Below are positions 1 to 13,434 of a DNA stretch of 64,000 nucleotides, one piece after another. The stretch covers positions 4,030,001 through 4,094,000 of the forward strand of contig OY720100.1 in NCBI GenBank assembly GCA_963082875.1. The letters are read 5' to 3'. The notes under the pieces were generated by a model. The model ran no database searches. It was not told the DNA's origin and saw only the letters and a program-made list of their open reading frames with translations. The DNA comes from Corella eumyota. Its lineage: Eukaryota; Chordata; Ascidiacea; Phlebobranchia; Corellidae. The position numbers were made by a program, and so were the translations under genes. Each line of letters opens with the position of its first letter. Positions within the stretch are counted from its first letter, which is position 1.

Positions 1-156
1 CATCGCATGTTAACTACATAAAAGTTAATAAACAAATAAAAACATGACAAATTTAAACATTTAATAACTTTTAATTACATGACATACTTTGGTAACAAGA
101 TTTTACATTAAAATGGGAAATTTTATAGAATATTATTAAAAGTTTTTTTATGCTAC

Positions 157-3100
157 CTGTGAGGCCAAAACGGTACACGACAAAATTCCAGAACTAACGT
201 TAACCACTACTCTAGATGTCGTTATTGATCCGCAATTATTAAACCAGCAAGTGTAATCTTTGTCTTGAAATCCCGCCACATTCTAATAATTAAAAAGTTA
301 TTTGTTTATAGTAAAAACAAAAGTATGTTGAAACAAAAAGTATGCGCAGAAGTACCGCCCCTTATAAGAGGCGAGGTTATTTACCTAAGCCAGCCTCTAA
401 TCAACTTTGCAAACAAAGGAAATTAAATAAATATTTAATTAATGTCGTCACCTTACAATTGACTACTACTACACTTACAAGATGATTTTAAAATCAAGAT
501 TTATGAAACAAAAATACTCACAAATTTTACTGATTTAAAATACCTTACAATGAACTTATTTTAAAAAACTTACCACAGGTAGGCGAACTGTACTGATTTG
601 AATTGCATGATTTTTACCAACTGGTATTGGTTGTGTGGGGTAAGCTATCCCAGTTAAAAGCGGACACAAGGACGAGTTATTAATTTCTGTGGAGCTACTT
701 TGACAATTGCTATTAGTACATGTATTAGAACCAAGGCACCATTTGCAAGGCCATTTGCTGGATGTACAAGAAGTACACCTGAAATTTTGAAAACGTTAAA
801 TTGAAATACAGTAGAATTTTTATAACTTTTAATAATATATTTTCTTATAACTTTTTTATATAATATACCCTTTTTTGTATTATATACTTAAGTAAAAGAA
901 GGTACTTAGGTCACCCTATTCAAAAAACCTTTTACGTAAACTTATTAAGTTAAAACACAATATACATTGTGGTTTATTTTCTTCTAAATTGTGATTCATT
1001 TTTTTTGGAATATAAAAGTTCAAATACAAAAAAACATTTTAAAGTTCAATAAACTTATATTTTCTTGTCACAACTCCATACATAGTATATAATTGTGCCA
1101 CATAAACCCCAAACTATTACGATACTAACTTGTAAGGGAAACATAAACGTGATTGTTTTTCAACTTAAATACTTCCGTTAAAACTGGGAATTTTTTTAAC
1201 AAAATATCATTTTTAGCTTTTGAATAACGTTGTGGTGGATTTTTTATTGAATTAGGCGTACGATTTAACTGTTATAGCCTATTGGAATATATACTTACAT
1301 GCTGTACTTGTTAATTTCTCTGATTAGCTGGCAGTCGAATACTTGGAAGGTTCCACTAGCAACTCGTATACCGTCGTATTTTAGGCTTAGCGTCACATTA
1401 ACATGGTCTAAAAAAAATTATTTAAATTTAAAAATTATGCACAAAAATTAATTATAAGCAAGCCCAATAAACAAGTTAAATATTTAATATTTAATTCATT
1501 AATTAAGCTTTTTAGGCATTAGTAAAACTTAATAAAAACTTGACAAAGACTTTGTTAATACTTTAAAAATACAAGACTTGTTATAGTTATAGCACGTTTT
1601 ATTTTATGTGGAATCATAATTACACTACTAAAAAAACGAACCGAAACTTAAAAAACAATAAAAATAGAAACAAAAAATCAACTTGACAAAAATGAATTTA
1701 CAAACCGTATCCTTGTGGAATAACTGCTGAATTCGAAACTGAGTCAAATCTACAGTTTGGTGAGCTGGTAATAACGCCGTTAACATTGGATGGAGCTGAT
1801 ACTACCATGTTGTCGTTGCCAAGAAACTCGCATTGATAAGGTGATGGTAAACCCGTCAACAACTCTGACCCTTGCAAAGTTAAAGCAATCTAAAAATAAA
1901 TAATTTTAGTTTTATTATTTTAATAAGTTCCTAATTTAATAGCTGTTGTATATTATACAGTATTAGCCAAGCAATATAGAAAAAATAGTTTTTCTTTTTT
2001 TGGAATGTTAATAAAATAGTAAGAATTAAAGGTTTTAACAAACACAAAAAAACAATTAATCAATAAATTAATTATTCGTGAAAGGGCATCACCTCCTGAC
2101 ATACAAACAATTAATCAAAAATTAACATTCTTAATTACGCAAATTGACTACACACTAAGCTAGCATTTAAGTAAAACATATTTAAATTCCTGTTATTTAC
2201 ACACTTAAAAAAAACAGTTAGTAGTTTTAAATTCTTTAAAATTCTTATGTAAAAGCAATACCAAAACAGCAAAAAAATCATATTTATTTATTTTTGTGCC
2301 AAAGGCCAAACAAATTAAAAAGTTTTCAAAACCACAGAATGGGCTGCATATTTTGTTTACCACCGAGAAGAAAAAAAATCAAGGTCGCTTTTTATCTCGC
2401 TTTAATGTGTAGCACATATTGCACCAACAATCAGAACGTCATTTGCTCGATATTTCCGTTTTGAAAATGTGCCTAGCGCGTGTGCTCGAAGTTGTATATT
2501 TAATAGGTTGTCAGCTTACCAAAACGTGTGGGTTAGTTTTCCTGTAGTAACACAACTACCTACTTGACGACAACTAGCAGTGGAAACTGTCAAATATTTT
2601 TGTGCAATCATTTGTAATTATCAAAAAAAGATTTAAATATATATATGTTTTTCTGTTATGTGGTTGTTATTGTTATATTATAATGTAACACACAGCATTG
2701 CGTGATACTTAATATATATTTATAAACAGGTTCTCGGAAATTGATGCTTGATAATTACTTAGCAAGCTTGGTATAAATATTGTGAATGGCTGACTCATTT
2801 TAGAACAGTGGCCAGCTTTCTAGACACGTTCACATGACGTTTTTCTTTCGTTTAGCATGTAATTCATATTCCTTTGCAAGCCTTTATAAGCTAATGTAAA
2901 CAACCGTTTCACGAAACCTATTCAAGTTTTTGAACCTTTGGGTGGGTTCTTTCGCAGCTTCACTTATGTTGCAATAAATTGCAACAAAGTCACAAGCTTA
3001 AACAATCTGAAAATTTTATATTGTGCAAAAAAGCTTTTGTGTTGCGTTGTTAATTTACTAAAAAACAATCCCAAAATATGACTTTGATGCTCACTCTACG

Positions 3101-6100
3101 AGCTTCTATTTTGCTCATTCAGTCAATTATTAACGAATTGCTTGTTGGAAAATGAAATAGTAAAATATAAAATAGTACTAAATATTTTATGTGATTTAGT
3201 TAGCAATTGCAAGCGCATTTGTATTTAAAATCCTCACAAAAAGGTAAAAAATTCCTAATATATAAACAATCTAACCTAGTTAGGCCGTTCTAAATAAAAA
3301 CTATATTCTACCAACCGTTTCTGTTGATCTAAAAGCTATAACGTTCGGTGCAATAGTTGAAATCACAGGACACTGGTCTGAAGTGCGAGTTGAATTTATC
3401 CATCTTTGGCCGGATTCGAACCCCTGGCATATCGCTTTCTGTGTGCATCTAAAAAGCAAAAATGTGTTACTAAGTGTAAACCATAAAATATTTAAACATT
3501 ACGAAGTAGTATTAAGAAAAAAATCTAGTTTTTAAAGTGAAAACTTTACGGTATAACGAAGGTAGGCACAAGGCACAGATTACATTTAAAAAAAAAAAAA
3601 ACTTCATGAGCCAACCTGTTTTGATATACACACCACCCACAATAAGGATCACGTGACGAAACGCAGGAATCACAGGTAAGGTATTGCGTTTCGCAGCTAG
3701 CAACGCCTACCTTAAAAACCTTAAATAAACATAAAAATAATTTTATAGCCAAGATGCTGTTATACACTAAACCATAGCTGTTATGTGTACTCTTAAAATG
3801 CTATTAAAAGGCGTACAAACCAAATTTTTTACAAATTTACCAAAAACAATAACGCCCACCAATTCGAAATTAAACAAATAGTTTATCATGTATTTGAAAT
3901 ACCGAGTTATCTGTAATGGAGTAAACGCTGTTCCCATCTGAGCTTAGTGCAATGCTTTTTAAAATCGGATTGAATTGGTCAAGAATTATGGTTTCTGAAA
4001 TAGTGGACGGAAATTCGCCGAGCCGAGCCTGTATATAACATTTTGTATACTTGTTCATTGCTTAATTTGCGACATAAACACTATAAAGTAAAGTCCTTCG
4101 CAATATTAATTTCTTAACACATCACAGGATATGAATCCTAGTTTAAATATTGACTTTAAGCCTATTTATCAGTTTTCTAATGTTAACGTATTTACATAGC
4201 CTGCAAGATACCTTGAGCAGCCGACCGCTAGACGTGCCAATAAAAGCGGAAAAGATATCGTTTACTCTTCCGATAGTAAATGTTGTAGGATTTTCGTTGG
4301 CGTTGAGTCGTTGATATTGAAATTGGGGCAACATATCAACCGGTTTTACCACTCTTATTGTTGACAAAAAACTTCTTATCTCAAAGTCGTAAGCGCAGGT
4401 AACCTTTAAAACATAATAATGTACAAATGTGTTAGCTTTTTAAGTTAACTTTTGGCTTATTGTTTTTTTAGTAACTATTAGTAAACAAGCTTTTACATTT
4501 ATATCCGTTAGGTTAGGAACAAATTTACAATCGCCGGAATGAAACACCACTAAGTCGGTTCTATTTTTGCCTTCCAAGCACTCTCGCCTTGCAAAATTGA
4601 TTTCGTCGTTGACATCATTAAACACTTTGGTGCAAATCACAAACTCTGAGTCTTTCTCAAACATTATAAACAACGTTTCAAATACAAGCTCAGCATGGAT
4701 AGCTTTAGTATATGAAATGCCGGTGACATTGCATCGGATATCAATTTCGGTGTATGATAATCTACCGCGAGCTTCTTCGATAAAATTCCTGTCATTTTCA
4801 TCCAGCGTGCGGCTAATTGGCGTTATTGAACTGTGGCATAATCGAACAATTTTTGTATGAAACAATATTCCATCATTCTCACCAGTATACCTTGACAGAA
4901 TAAACGAATGGGTAGAAGTAGACCAAGCATATATAGATGTGGAAACTGTGTTTTCAGTGGTAATGTAATTTTCAGTTTTGTCTACTCGTGTAAAAAACGG
5001 ATTAACGGAACTAGGTGCTAGGTAAGCAATAATTCCTGCATTAACTGCACTTGATCCACTGTTTCCAACGTAAAGAAGATCATCGTCTGCCTCTCCTTTG
5101 TTAACAAACACAGTGGCGACAATTGGAGGGGCTTGCTGTCGAATCGACACTATCGAATTTGTGGAATGACACTGTATTCTGTTGTCTTCGGGCATAAACT
5201 CATGTGACACATTTGACGCAAAAAGCAAGTTACAGGTTCCGTACGTTGTGCCACAAGCTATAAGGCGGTCCCGGTACGCGATAAGGATTTTGTTAAACGA
5301 GTTAGTGCAGATAGCTTCCGCACATTTAACAGTCCGAGGTGGACAATGAGGTGGGCTTAAGCAAGCTCCATTTTCATCGTCATCAATAGGCCCGGTAACA
5401 TATTTGTTTTCAAATACAAGATCAGACGACATCTGAAGTACGTTGTTAGTTGCACCAATGTAGACCGTATCTCTATTGTTGTTGGATCCAATTATCATTG
5501 TCTGGATTCGTTTAGCTAAAAACAAGAAATGAAATGAAAAGCTACACATTTTTTGGGTATTTTATTTTACGCACCAGTACCGATGTAAGTTTACAGACTA
5601 ACTGTAAACAAAAGAGGTCTAATGAGAAAAGCAGCGCGCAAACAAGTCATATAAGTTTTAGTTTTCATATAGCTTTTTATAACGTTGTAAAATTAAACAA
5701 GATATTATTAATATTACTCACATAATATCATAATTACTGAAAGATGGGGCACAAGTTTTAAATCGTGTTTAAGTTAAAAACATAAAGTAATGCTTTTTTA
5801 GTTAAAGCTAGTAAAATGTAGGGATATGGCCTTGTTAACTTTATAAAAAAAATTGTTAAAAATGACATGTAACGAACTGACAAGGTAATAAAGGTCACAT
5901 TTGAGAATTTTTATCAAAAAGCTTTAATTTAAGCTTATTTATATGATGTACCACTGACGAGTTAGTTAAATACGAAGAGATCGATTTCCTGTTTTATGAA
6001 AGCATGCTATGATACATAATATAATGACGTTTATCTAGGTTTATTTGATGGTAAACAGTTTTGTACCCAGAAACAATATCACGTGATACTATCGTAACAC

Positions 6101-6348
6101 TTGGCTTGTTATTATAAATCAAAACCCAACCGGTACAAAGGATGTCATTACAAGTTCCTGTCTGTTTTATACTTAGTATAATTATGAACAACTAACTTAC
6201 CGCTGGCATTTCCCATACAGAAGTCACTATCCGTTATAGCAAGACTTGGGTCGTTCAAGTTAATAACTGAAGTGAAACTTCTTTGTGGCTGCCCATAAAC
6301 AACTAATAACAGTAATGTTATACAACTTAGGCAGAAAACACCTTTCAT
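157..6348 (-). CDS. Plexin (semaphorin receptor), 5' part of gene; continues past the left edge
   Basis: Exons (minus strand, joined in order): 6201-6348, 4497-5515, 4212-4403, 3903-4028, 3616-3719, 3316-3448, 1706-1889, 1299-1407, 574-778, 157-282. They stay in one open phase for 782 codons. The start at 6348 gives a hydrophobic signal peptide (MKGVFCLSCITLLLLVVYG). Residues about 30-490 form the semaphorin-binding Sema domain, mostly in one 1,019-base exon. A first PSI domain starts at Cys504 and carries DPYCGWC. A second PSI-like knot (CTSCTSSKWPCKWC) starts near residue 673, followed by IPT-flanking sequence. The IPT repeats, membrane segment and R-Ras GAP domain must lie beyond position 1. 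Several introns use +3 T donors (GTTGGT, GTTGGC, GTTTGT); only these keep the phase. Plexins are cell-surface guidance receptors. The class (A, B or other) cannot be set from this part. Confidence 0.93.
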
Positions 6349-8002
6349 AATTCTTTCTTAGCGTTGTTTTCTACTATGTTACATTTACAATAAATTTTCT
6401 TTCACGTGCTTACAGAACCTATGACAATACGATTATATTATTATTATAAGGTATACTCAAAGAAAAAACACGCACTACTAGGCTATATAGCTAACATTTT
6501 TATGGTAAGATAACACCAAAATTTGCTTAAGTGTTAAAGCTGTTAGTTTACGCGTCAAACACAACCAAAATGATGTCATTTCTTGCCTAGGGCTCACGTT
6601 TTTAATCGTTAGATTTAACTTCTCGCCTTTTTGATTGTATTTCGTGACGCACTAATCAAAATTCTGACTGCACAAATTAGATTAATTATCGTTTGGTACA
6701 AGAAATTAGACATTTTTTTCGGCTAATAAGCTGTGGCTTTCTTAACCCGGTCAGTGGTTACAATAGTGTATTTTATTAACTTCTTTTAACAACACATTTT
6801 GTCTAGCTTATATATACCTAAACCTAAACCCCACGTATACCTACACGCTTTTGTTATGTTATAAAAAGAGGCACTTACAAAACAAGAACAATACTGTGTT
6901 TGCTAATAGAAAATAGTTATTACGCAAAACAGAACTGATATAGGGAATTTTTGTTTTTTTTATAATTCTAAACAAATTGAATAACAATATCTATACACCG
7001 TTCTTGCTATACAATCTTAGAGTTATTTTGCAATTAAAGCTGATACAAACACTACTAGACTATACAGTATTAAATTGAATTAAGTTAACTGTTTGTTGTG
7101 TTATGTACAATCACTATCAACCCACTGGTAGCTAGTTGCGTTGCGTTGCGTTCCGCTCAAACAAGCGCTATGTAAAAAAGGGAAACAGTCATTTCCTGAC
7201 TGTTTAAAATCCAATCTGCCTCCAATGCAAAAAGCATGATATAATTGCCTTAAAATCGATCAATATAAATCGAAATTGACATATTACATCACTTAAATTC
7301 ATCAAACTGTCAACCTCGTTTAATTGTTAATGCCTTAGCCGAGCATTTTAGTTATAGTATACGACGTAAAAATACTTTTTTGTGTGGGTTGGATTTACGT
7401 TAAATTCTTAAAATAATATCTAAATCAGAAGTTAAACGTATGTATCATATGGCACTATAAGCAATGTTTTGTTTATCATATTATTAGGAAGTACCATAAA
7501 TAATGCATAAATCTAGTAAGCTGTTTATAAGTAAATATTGATGTAAAACTGCAAAAAAATAAAAGCGAATAGTAAAATTGTGCTATTTAAAAAATAAAGG
7601 CAAGCAGTTTATTACATAAATAGAATTTTGAAGCAGATATAGAAATCTAGTGTTTAAAATAAATATTACAAACAGGAAACGGTTTTTAATGCCAATCACA
7701 GAAGAGGTAGGCTATCCAATTTTGCAGTAACACTTTGCAAATAATACAAGTCTGGTCGTTTAAGTACACCACACTCTGCCGCTAGAGAGTCAAATTAAAG
7801 GTCACAGTGAAATGACGTATCTTTAATTCGTGACCTATAAAAAAAAAAAATTTAAGTTTCTATAAAAGATGACAAAATTTAACAAAATATTGTATAGTTT
7901 AAATTTTGAAACATTCACACAATGAGTAGTTTGCCGCTTTCAATGTATAAAAGTCCAACGGTGGTTGTAGTGTAATTCTATAGTCACAAAAAACACACAG
8001 AA
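6349..8002. other. Gap between the plexin start and the 3' end of the TAFA-like gene
   Basis: AT-rich sequence with no supported exon on either strand. It should hold the plexin promoter and 5' UTR (right of 6348) and the TAFA-like 3' UTR (left of 8003). A short GCGTT triplication near 7139-7155 is the only obvious local repeat. Confidence 0.5.
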
Positions 8003-10291
8003 TTAAACCTTTGTTGTTCTAATTTCATTTCCTTTTCTACATTCCCACCCTTGTATGAAACCTTCTTCCGTTTTCGAGAGCGCACAGGTTTCGTCTTTCA
8101 TGCAAGGGTCCATATCACACCACCTTGAATCTCTCTTGATCGCATCTGTTTACAAATATAACACAATGCTTTAATAGATTTATAATATAATAACAAAGTC
8201 TTTGTAATTCTTACCTTATTTGCTTGAAAATACAAAAAAAAATTGTTTATAGTGAATTTTAGTCTTGATTTTACACATTTTGACAAATACCCTTTAAAAT
8301 AGAAATTATATTCCTTTTTATATTTTTTTTAAGCAAAACAAAAAAACTTTCACAATCTTATAGTGTTTGAAATTTACCGCTTATTTTAAAATAATTATTT
8401 CTGATTAGCCTTAAGAGAACAATCACAAGAAACTTGCTAAACAAAAACCGTCATTTGTTTTATAAATTATTCATTAAACAACGTTTTAAGGACAAAACTT
8501 CCTCAATAAAAAACGTTTAGCTAATTCAATGGTCAGTCCGGGCGTTTTAAAGATAATACTTCATTTCTTATTCAACAAAATACCTTTTGAAAAAAGAAAA
8601 ACAGCTGTTCATAAAATTATTTTAATAAATGCTAAGCAAAGCAATGCCAAAATTTAATTATAGTTTGTTAGTTTTAAATAAATGCATTAAACTAATTTTT
8701 CAGTTGGTCCCAATTGTCTTGGTAAATAATGTACAACGTCAATGCTTCGTTTGTTTAAAAACATGATGGTATGTGCCAAAAGAGCAATTCAGTTCAAATG
8801 CAAACATGTAAAGTTTTTTGAATCCCTTAAAATCGATTTATCGACATTTCAAACCAATGTTCGGGTTATGATATTTGTGTGACTTGTTCATTAGTACTTC
8901 ACAAAAACAACATAATGAGATTTCCTAATGGCAATGAAGAAATGAAATCACAGTTCGCCAGGGCTTATCTGTTTATTATTTAATAAATGAGTTCTAGTTA
9001 GCACCATGAGTAAAGCATTCATTTGTCAGTATTAAATTGCATATCAGAAAATTTTTAAAATGATTTTTTGACAGAATAATTTTACAAGTCACATTTTAAT
9101 CAGACAAATATATTGTCTCGCATGTCAAATATTGATTATATTTAATAAACTTTCAAATATAAATATTGACTTTTTTTCTAAGCCCTGACGCATAAAATTG
9201 GTTGACAAAAAGAAATTAGTTTTTATTAGATGTTCATATTTTGTTTATCAGGTTTAAACAAACCCCAAAACTTGTTTTTTACCTAATTTAAATTATATTA
9301 CCTTTTTTAATTATAAAAATTCATGCTTAAACAAAAAAATTAAAAAAAGTATTTGTCAATTTATGATTTTATACATGACAACAATATTCCGAAATAGCAT
9401 TTTTATAATTTTTTTCTATATGGTTATATTGTAGTGTAAATGTTTTTTAATTAGAACTATTAAATATTCAACACATATTCATTAGAAACTAACATCGTAT
9501 ATATATTTTAACAACCAAAATTCTCATCTTTTTTGTTTTTAATTTTCAATTATTTTTTATTAAAATTTTATTTTTGTATTAATTAATTAAGATGTTTTTA
9601 TACAGTCTTTATAAAGTGTTTTTATACCTGTAACACAAGCTGGTTGGCCTCTAAAAGTTCCCGCTGAATATCCATTCTCACATTGACATTGAACTCTCTG
9701 AAGTTGTTTCACAGTTCGGTCTTTCGTACAACATCGGTTGCTAATTACGACCTTACATGTTCCCCCAGTTCGATTCGATGAAAGAATAACATCTAAAATA
9801 CAAAAAATTAAACCAATTTAATGTTAAAAAAATTCAAACTATTTTTTATATTCATTATTTAATTAGTTTTTAATTTGATTTGGTAATATTTTATATTATA
9901 GTCATTTGAACAGAATTCTAGAAACTTGGTTTGTTTAAAAAGTATTTTTCCGGCCTTTATAATTATTTAAGGTTATTAAAAAAAATTCTGAAATTTTTTT
10001 TTTTAAATAATAAACTTTTATATATTTTTAAGTTTATATTTTTTTTATTATTAATTAAAAAATAGTAAAAAAGATAATAAAAAAAACTATTTAAAACAAT
10101 CGAGAAATTGGAGACCTAATTAAAAAAAACTGCCAATGCCTACTTCCACGTTTAAAATAATAAAATTAACAATAGCATTATATATAATTCATTAGAATAT
10201 AAATCTTATTACCTAATTGTTCGTTGTTTTCTGACTGCACAAAACTTAAAATATTTAGACAGAAGCAAACTAAAAACCATTGATTTTTCAT
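8003..10291 (-). CDS. TAFA (FAM19A) family secreted chemokine-like protein
   Basis: Three exons, 10213-10291, 9628-9792 and 8003-8145, encode 128 residues; both introns are phase 1. The start at 10291 gives a signal peptide ending near VQS (residue 20). The mature part has ten cysteines spaced C-x7-CC-x13-C-x-C-x14-C-x11-C-x4-C-x5-C-x14-C. Vertebrate TAFA1-4 share every spacing except the last, which is x10 as I recall it. Family blocks are visible: RCC, QCQC, AGTFRGQPAC, RWCDMDPC and a WEC...GNEIRTTKV carboxy terminus that parallels GNKIKTTR. The extra four residues lie between the last two cysteines. TAFA proteins are small secreted neuronal ligands, some binding neurexins or GPCRs. Which vertebrate paralogue is closest cannot be told by eye, and a pre-duplication single gene is likely. 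Confidence 0.9.
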
Positions 10292-13200
10292 TTTAAAACT
10301 TTTATAACTAATTCATAAACAACCTTTAAAAAAATAAAAAAATAAAAATTAAATATACTTAAAAAAATCTATTTTTTAAACATTATTTTTAAAATAAGTA
10401 TAACGCGTATGAAAAATGCATCTCTACAATAAACAAGGGTATAGACAGAAAGCTTTGTTAAGCCTACTCTATTTGTATTACAATCCACTTTTTACTGATT
10501 GCCTTTTCTACTTTTAAAATCTCGCTTGTGCAAATCTCTTCCAGTAAATTAAGAATACGCAAATGCAAAAATAACTCAACCGAAATTTTAGGATTAACAC
10601 TTTATCGATCATAGGGAACACATATCAAGCTTATTAAAAAAAATAATAAGTCGCATGGGTATAAATAGTTAAAGTAGACATAAGAGAATAATCAATATAT
10701 AACATTGACGAATATGTAAAAAAAGAACAAATAACGAATAAATGAAAGATTTGAATATTTTTTTATCTCTTGATAGACTTATAATCGATAAAAGAATACA
10801 TACTTCAAATCTAAGTACTCTTATTTAATAATTAATAAATATTGTTTTTTAGTATACCGTTGCTTGGCGTAATAATTTGTTTTTAAATTGTTTTTAAATC
10901 AATTGGTAATTTGTTTAACATGATTGCAAAAAATTGCTTAAATTATTGTTAAAACTTATTTTTATCAAAATTAATGTTTTATAGTTTTTATATTTAATTG
11001 TAAAATTATAAAAAAAAAACAATATTTAAAAACAAGAACTATCAAAAACACTTTTGCTACATAATCCCAATTTGTTTTAAAACATGAATTTTGCCTTTTA
11101 ATTGCTATAATAACCAAACAGTTAAAAATATATGTTATTAAATAAAAAATAACGCCTTCGAAAGTAAACAAAAAAATAATTTAAAAAAATTTTTACTATA
11201 TTTTTCTCAATATAGATATTTTTTTATTTAAGAAATCTAAAACAATAAATTTCTAAAACGCAGTAAAGCACATGTCGCAAATTAAAAAATAAAACTTATA
11301 TTTTTAAATTATTTTATTTGCAGCAATGTGCATTTCTTAACACTATTAAACACAATTTGTTTAATACCACAATTACTCACTACATTAAAATTTTGCTGAG
11401 AGCTCAAATTGAAATGAAATTAGCTTTTATTGTTAACAAAATAATTTGTCACTACGCTTACATTGCACCAGACATTGATAATGTCGAATCGTCACATAAA
11501 TATTTTATGTCCACTGTTAGCACGTGGTTTTAGGGCAGGCAGGCAGGCTTTAATCTACGACAAATCAGCAAATACATCAAATTAAAAATAAAACACATGA
11601 TAATAACAAACTATTATTACCAACAAAATAAAAAATAAATCATTTTAAATTACATAGTAAAATAAAATTTCAAAACCAGTTAATTACTTTAGCAATTTGG
11701 CAATACATATTGCTTTAAATAGCTTTACATAAACAGGAGAATTTCAAACGCGTGGAACATCTATTTTGCATAAGCTTGTTGAGTCAGATTACAGAAGATA
11801 ATATCATATTACACATATGTGATTGATTATTAAGGCTTCGAATTATCGAGTGTTGGAAATTTATAGAATTACATGTAGCACACGATTTAGAATTGAATCA
11901 TCAAAAAGTGTTTTTTCTCTATGTAAAAACTGCATCAAAAACAAATTAAATTTTGTAGGAAGACTATGTTTGGGTTACCCTTTAAAGTTAACATTAAAAC
12001 AATATACCTAAAATTATTCTTAAAATTTTTATTGTGTTTTAAAAATTGTTGTAAAAAATATATTTAAATTAATAAATTAAAACTACACTAACAAATTAAA
12101 ACTACAAAAATAAATTAAAACTACACTAATAAATTAAACCTACAAAAATATTTGAAGGGAAGGTTTTAAGGACCTAAGTGAACAAATTTTTCGTACATGC
12201 AAATAAAAACCTTTTTAAGCTAATAAAAGATCACTTATTTAAGTAAGCATATTGTAACCATTTTACCTCTTAAAAGGTTTACAGTATGGTACACAAATGT
12301 ACGCGCTATAAATAAATCAATAAAAATTATTAAGTTTAATAAACTCTAACAATAAGACAAAACAAGATCTAAAATTTAAAAGTTACGACGATTTTCAAAA
12401 TTTAGTAAGCTAATAGAAGTTAAATTAAGCATTAAAAAAATGTATATACCTTAAATTAAAAATAACAAACTGTTATAACTGATCTAATATTGTATACCAT
12501 TTTTTTAAAATAAATGAACAAAAAATATTATATACAAGAAACGAACTTCATTGAAAATTACGTTACATCTAATAACTTAACTTAAATTCTGTTTTAAATT
12601 TGCTTTAATTGCTTAAAGTCAAGACTAGCTACAAACCTGCCTGACTGTATAAATCAGCACCAATACACTATTCCATGTAGTTACGCAAAATCAATTATGT
12701 ATAAAATATTTATAAAAATTTCTTAATTTTAAAACAAATTTGGCCGTGAACCAAAAAAACAGTTTGGGTATAGACAACTAACTGTGTTATTAAAGCAGTG
12801 GTTTATTTTAATAAGACAAAATCGGTATCGATAATATGAAACAATAAGTAAAAAAAGCACAAAAGATAATTGTATTGCAAAAATTTGTCTAAATAACAAA
12901 TACAAAATATTTATAGAGTTTGTGTAGACTACTGCAAAAAGCTTGCACCTTTGAAAAAAAAGTATAAATAGAGCATCCAAATGTTGCACAAAAAATACAA
13001 ATTTGGTTAAAAAAATTATGATTGAAGCTATATAAATTGTTAAAAAAAAGTGAACTAATTTAAACAAAAAGTACTGCAACTTTGGTATTCAAAACACCAA
13101 AAACATTAATTAACTTTGTCAAGAATAATATTCAGTAATACTGAAAAAAAAACTAAAAAATATATATGCTGCATCAAATAAGCGTTTTAAGGCAAAACAG

Positions 13201-13434
13201 TTAGCTGACAATTAAGTAAAATATAAATTGATTTTAAATAAAGTAAAAGAATTATATTTCATAATACTTAAATAAGTCATGTTTTTTTTATAAAAAAAAT
13301 ATTCAATATAATTTAGAAAAATAAAAAGCATCAAAATAATGTTAAACCAATACAATTGCATAGTGTTAATTAATTGTATAATTTTAATCAACAAAAATTT
13401 AAAAATTGTTTTAAAATTTGGCAAATTTGTTTTT
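10292..13434. other. AT-rich gap of 3.1 kb upstream of the TAFA-like gene
   Basis: No ORF here has recognisable domains or splice-consistent structure. Long A/T runs dominate. The stretch right of 10291 should contain the TAFA-like promoter, and the part left of 13435 the leprecan 3' UTR. One short tandem repeat is listed separately. Confidence 0.5.
12071..12146. repeat. Four-copy 19-bp tandem repeat
   Basis: Four head-to-tail units of 19 bases start at 12071, 12090, 12109 and 12128. Units 1 and 3 are identical (AATAAATTAAAACTACACT). Units 2 and 4 end in ACAAA instead of ACACT, so the array reads as two copies of a 38-base dimer with minor changes. Confidence 0.85.

Noticed and set aside
3412-3426. 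A perfect tRNA box B (GGTTCGAATCC on the minus strand), suggesting a tRNA gene
   Set aside because: It lies inside a plexin exon, encoding part of CQGFESGQ. No cloverleaf can be folded around it and no box A is correctly placed.
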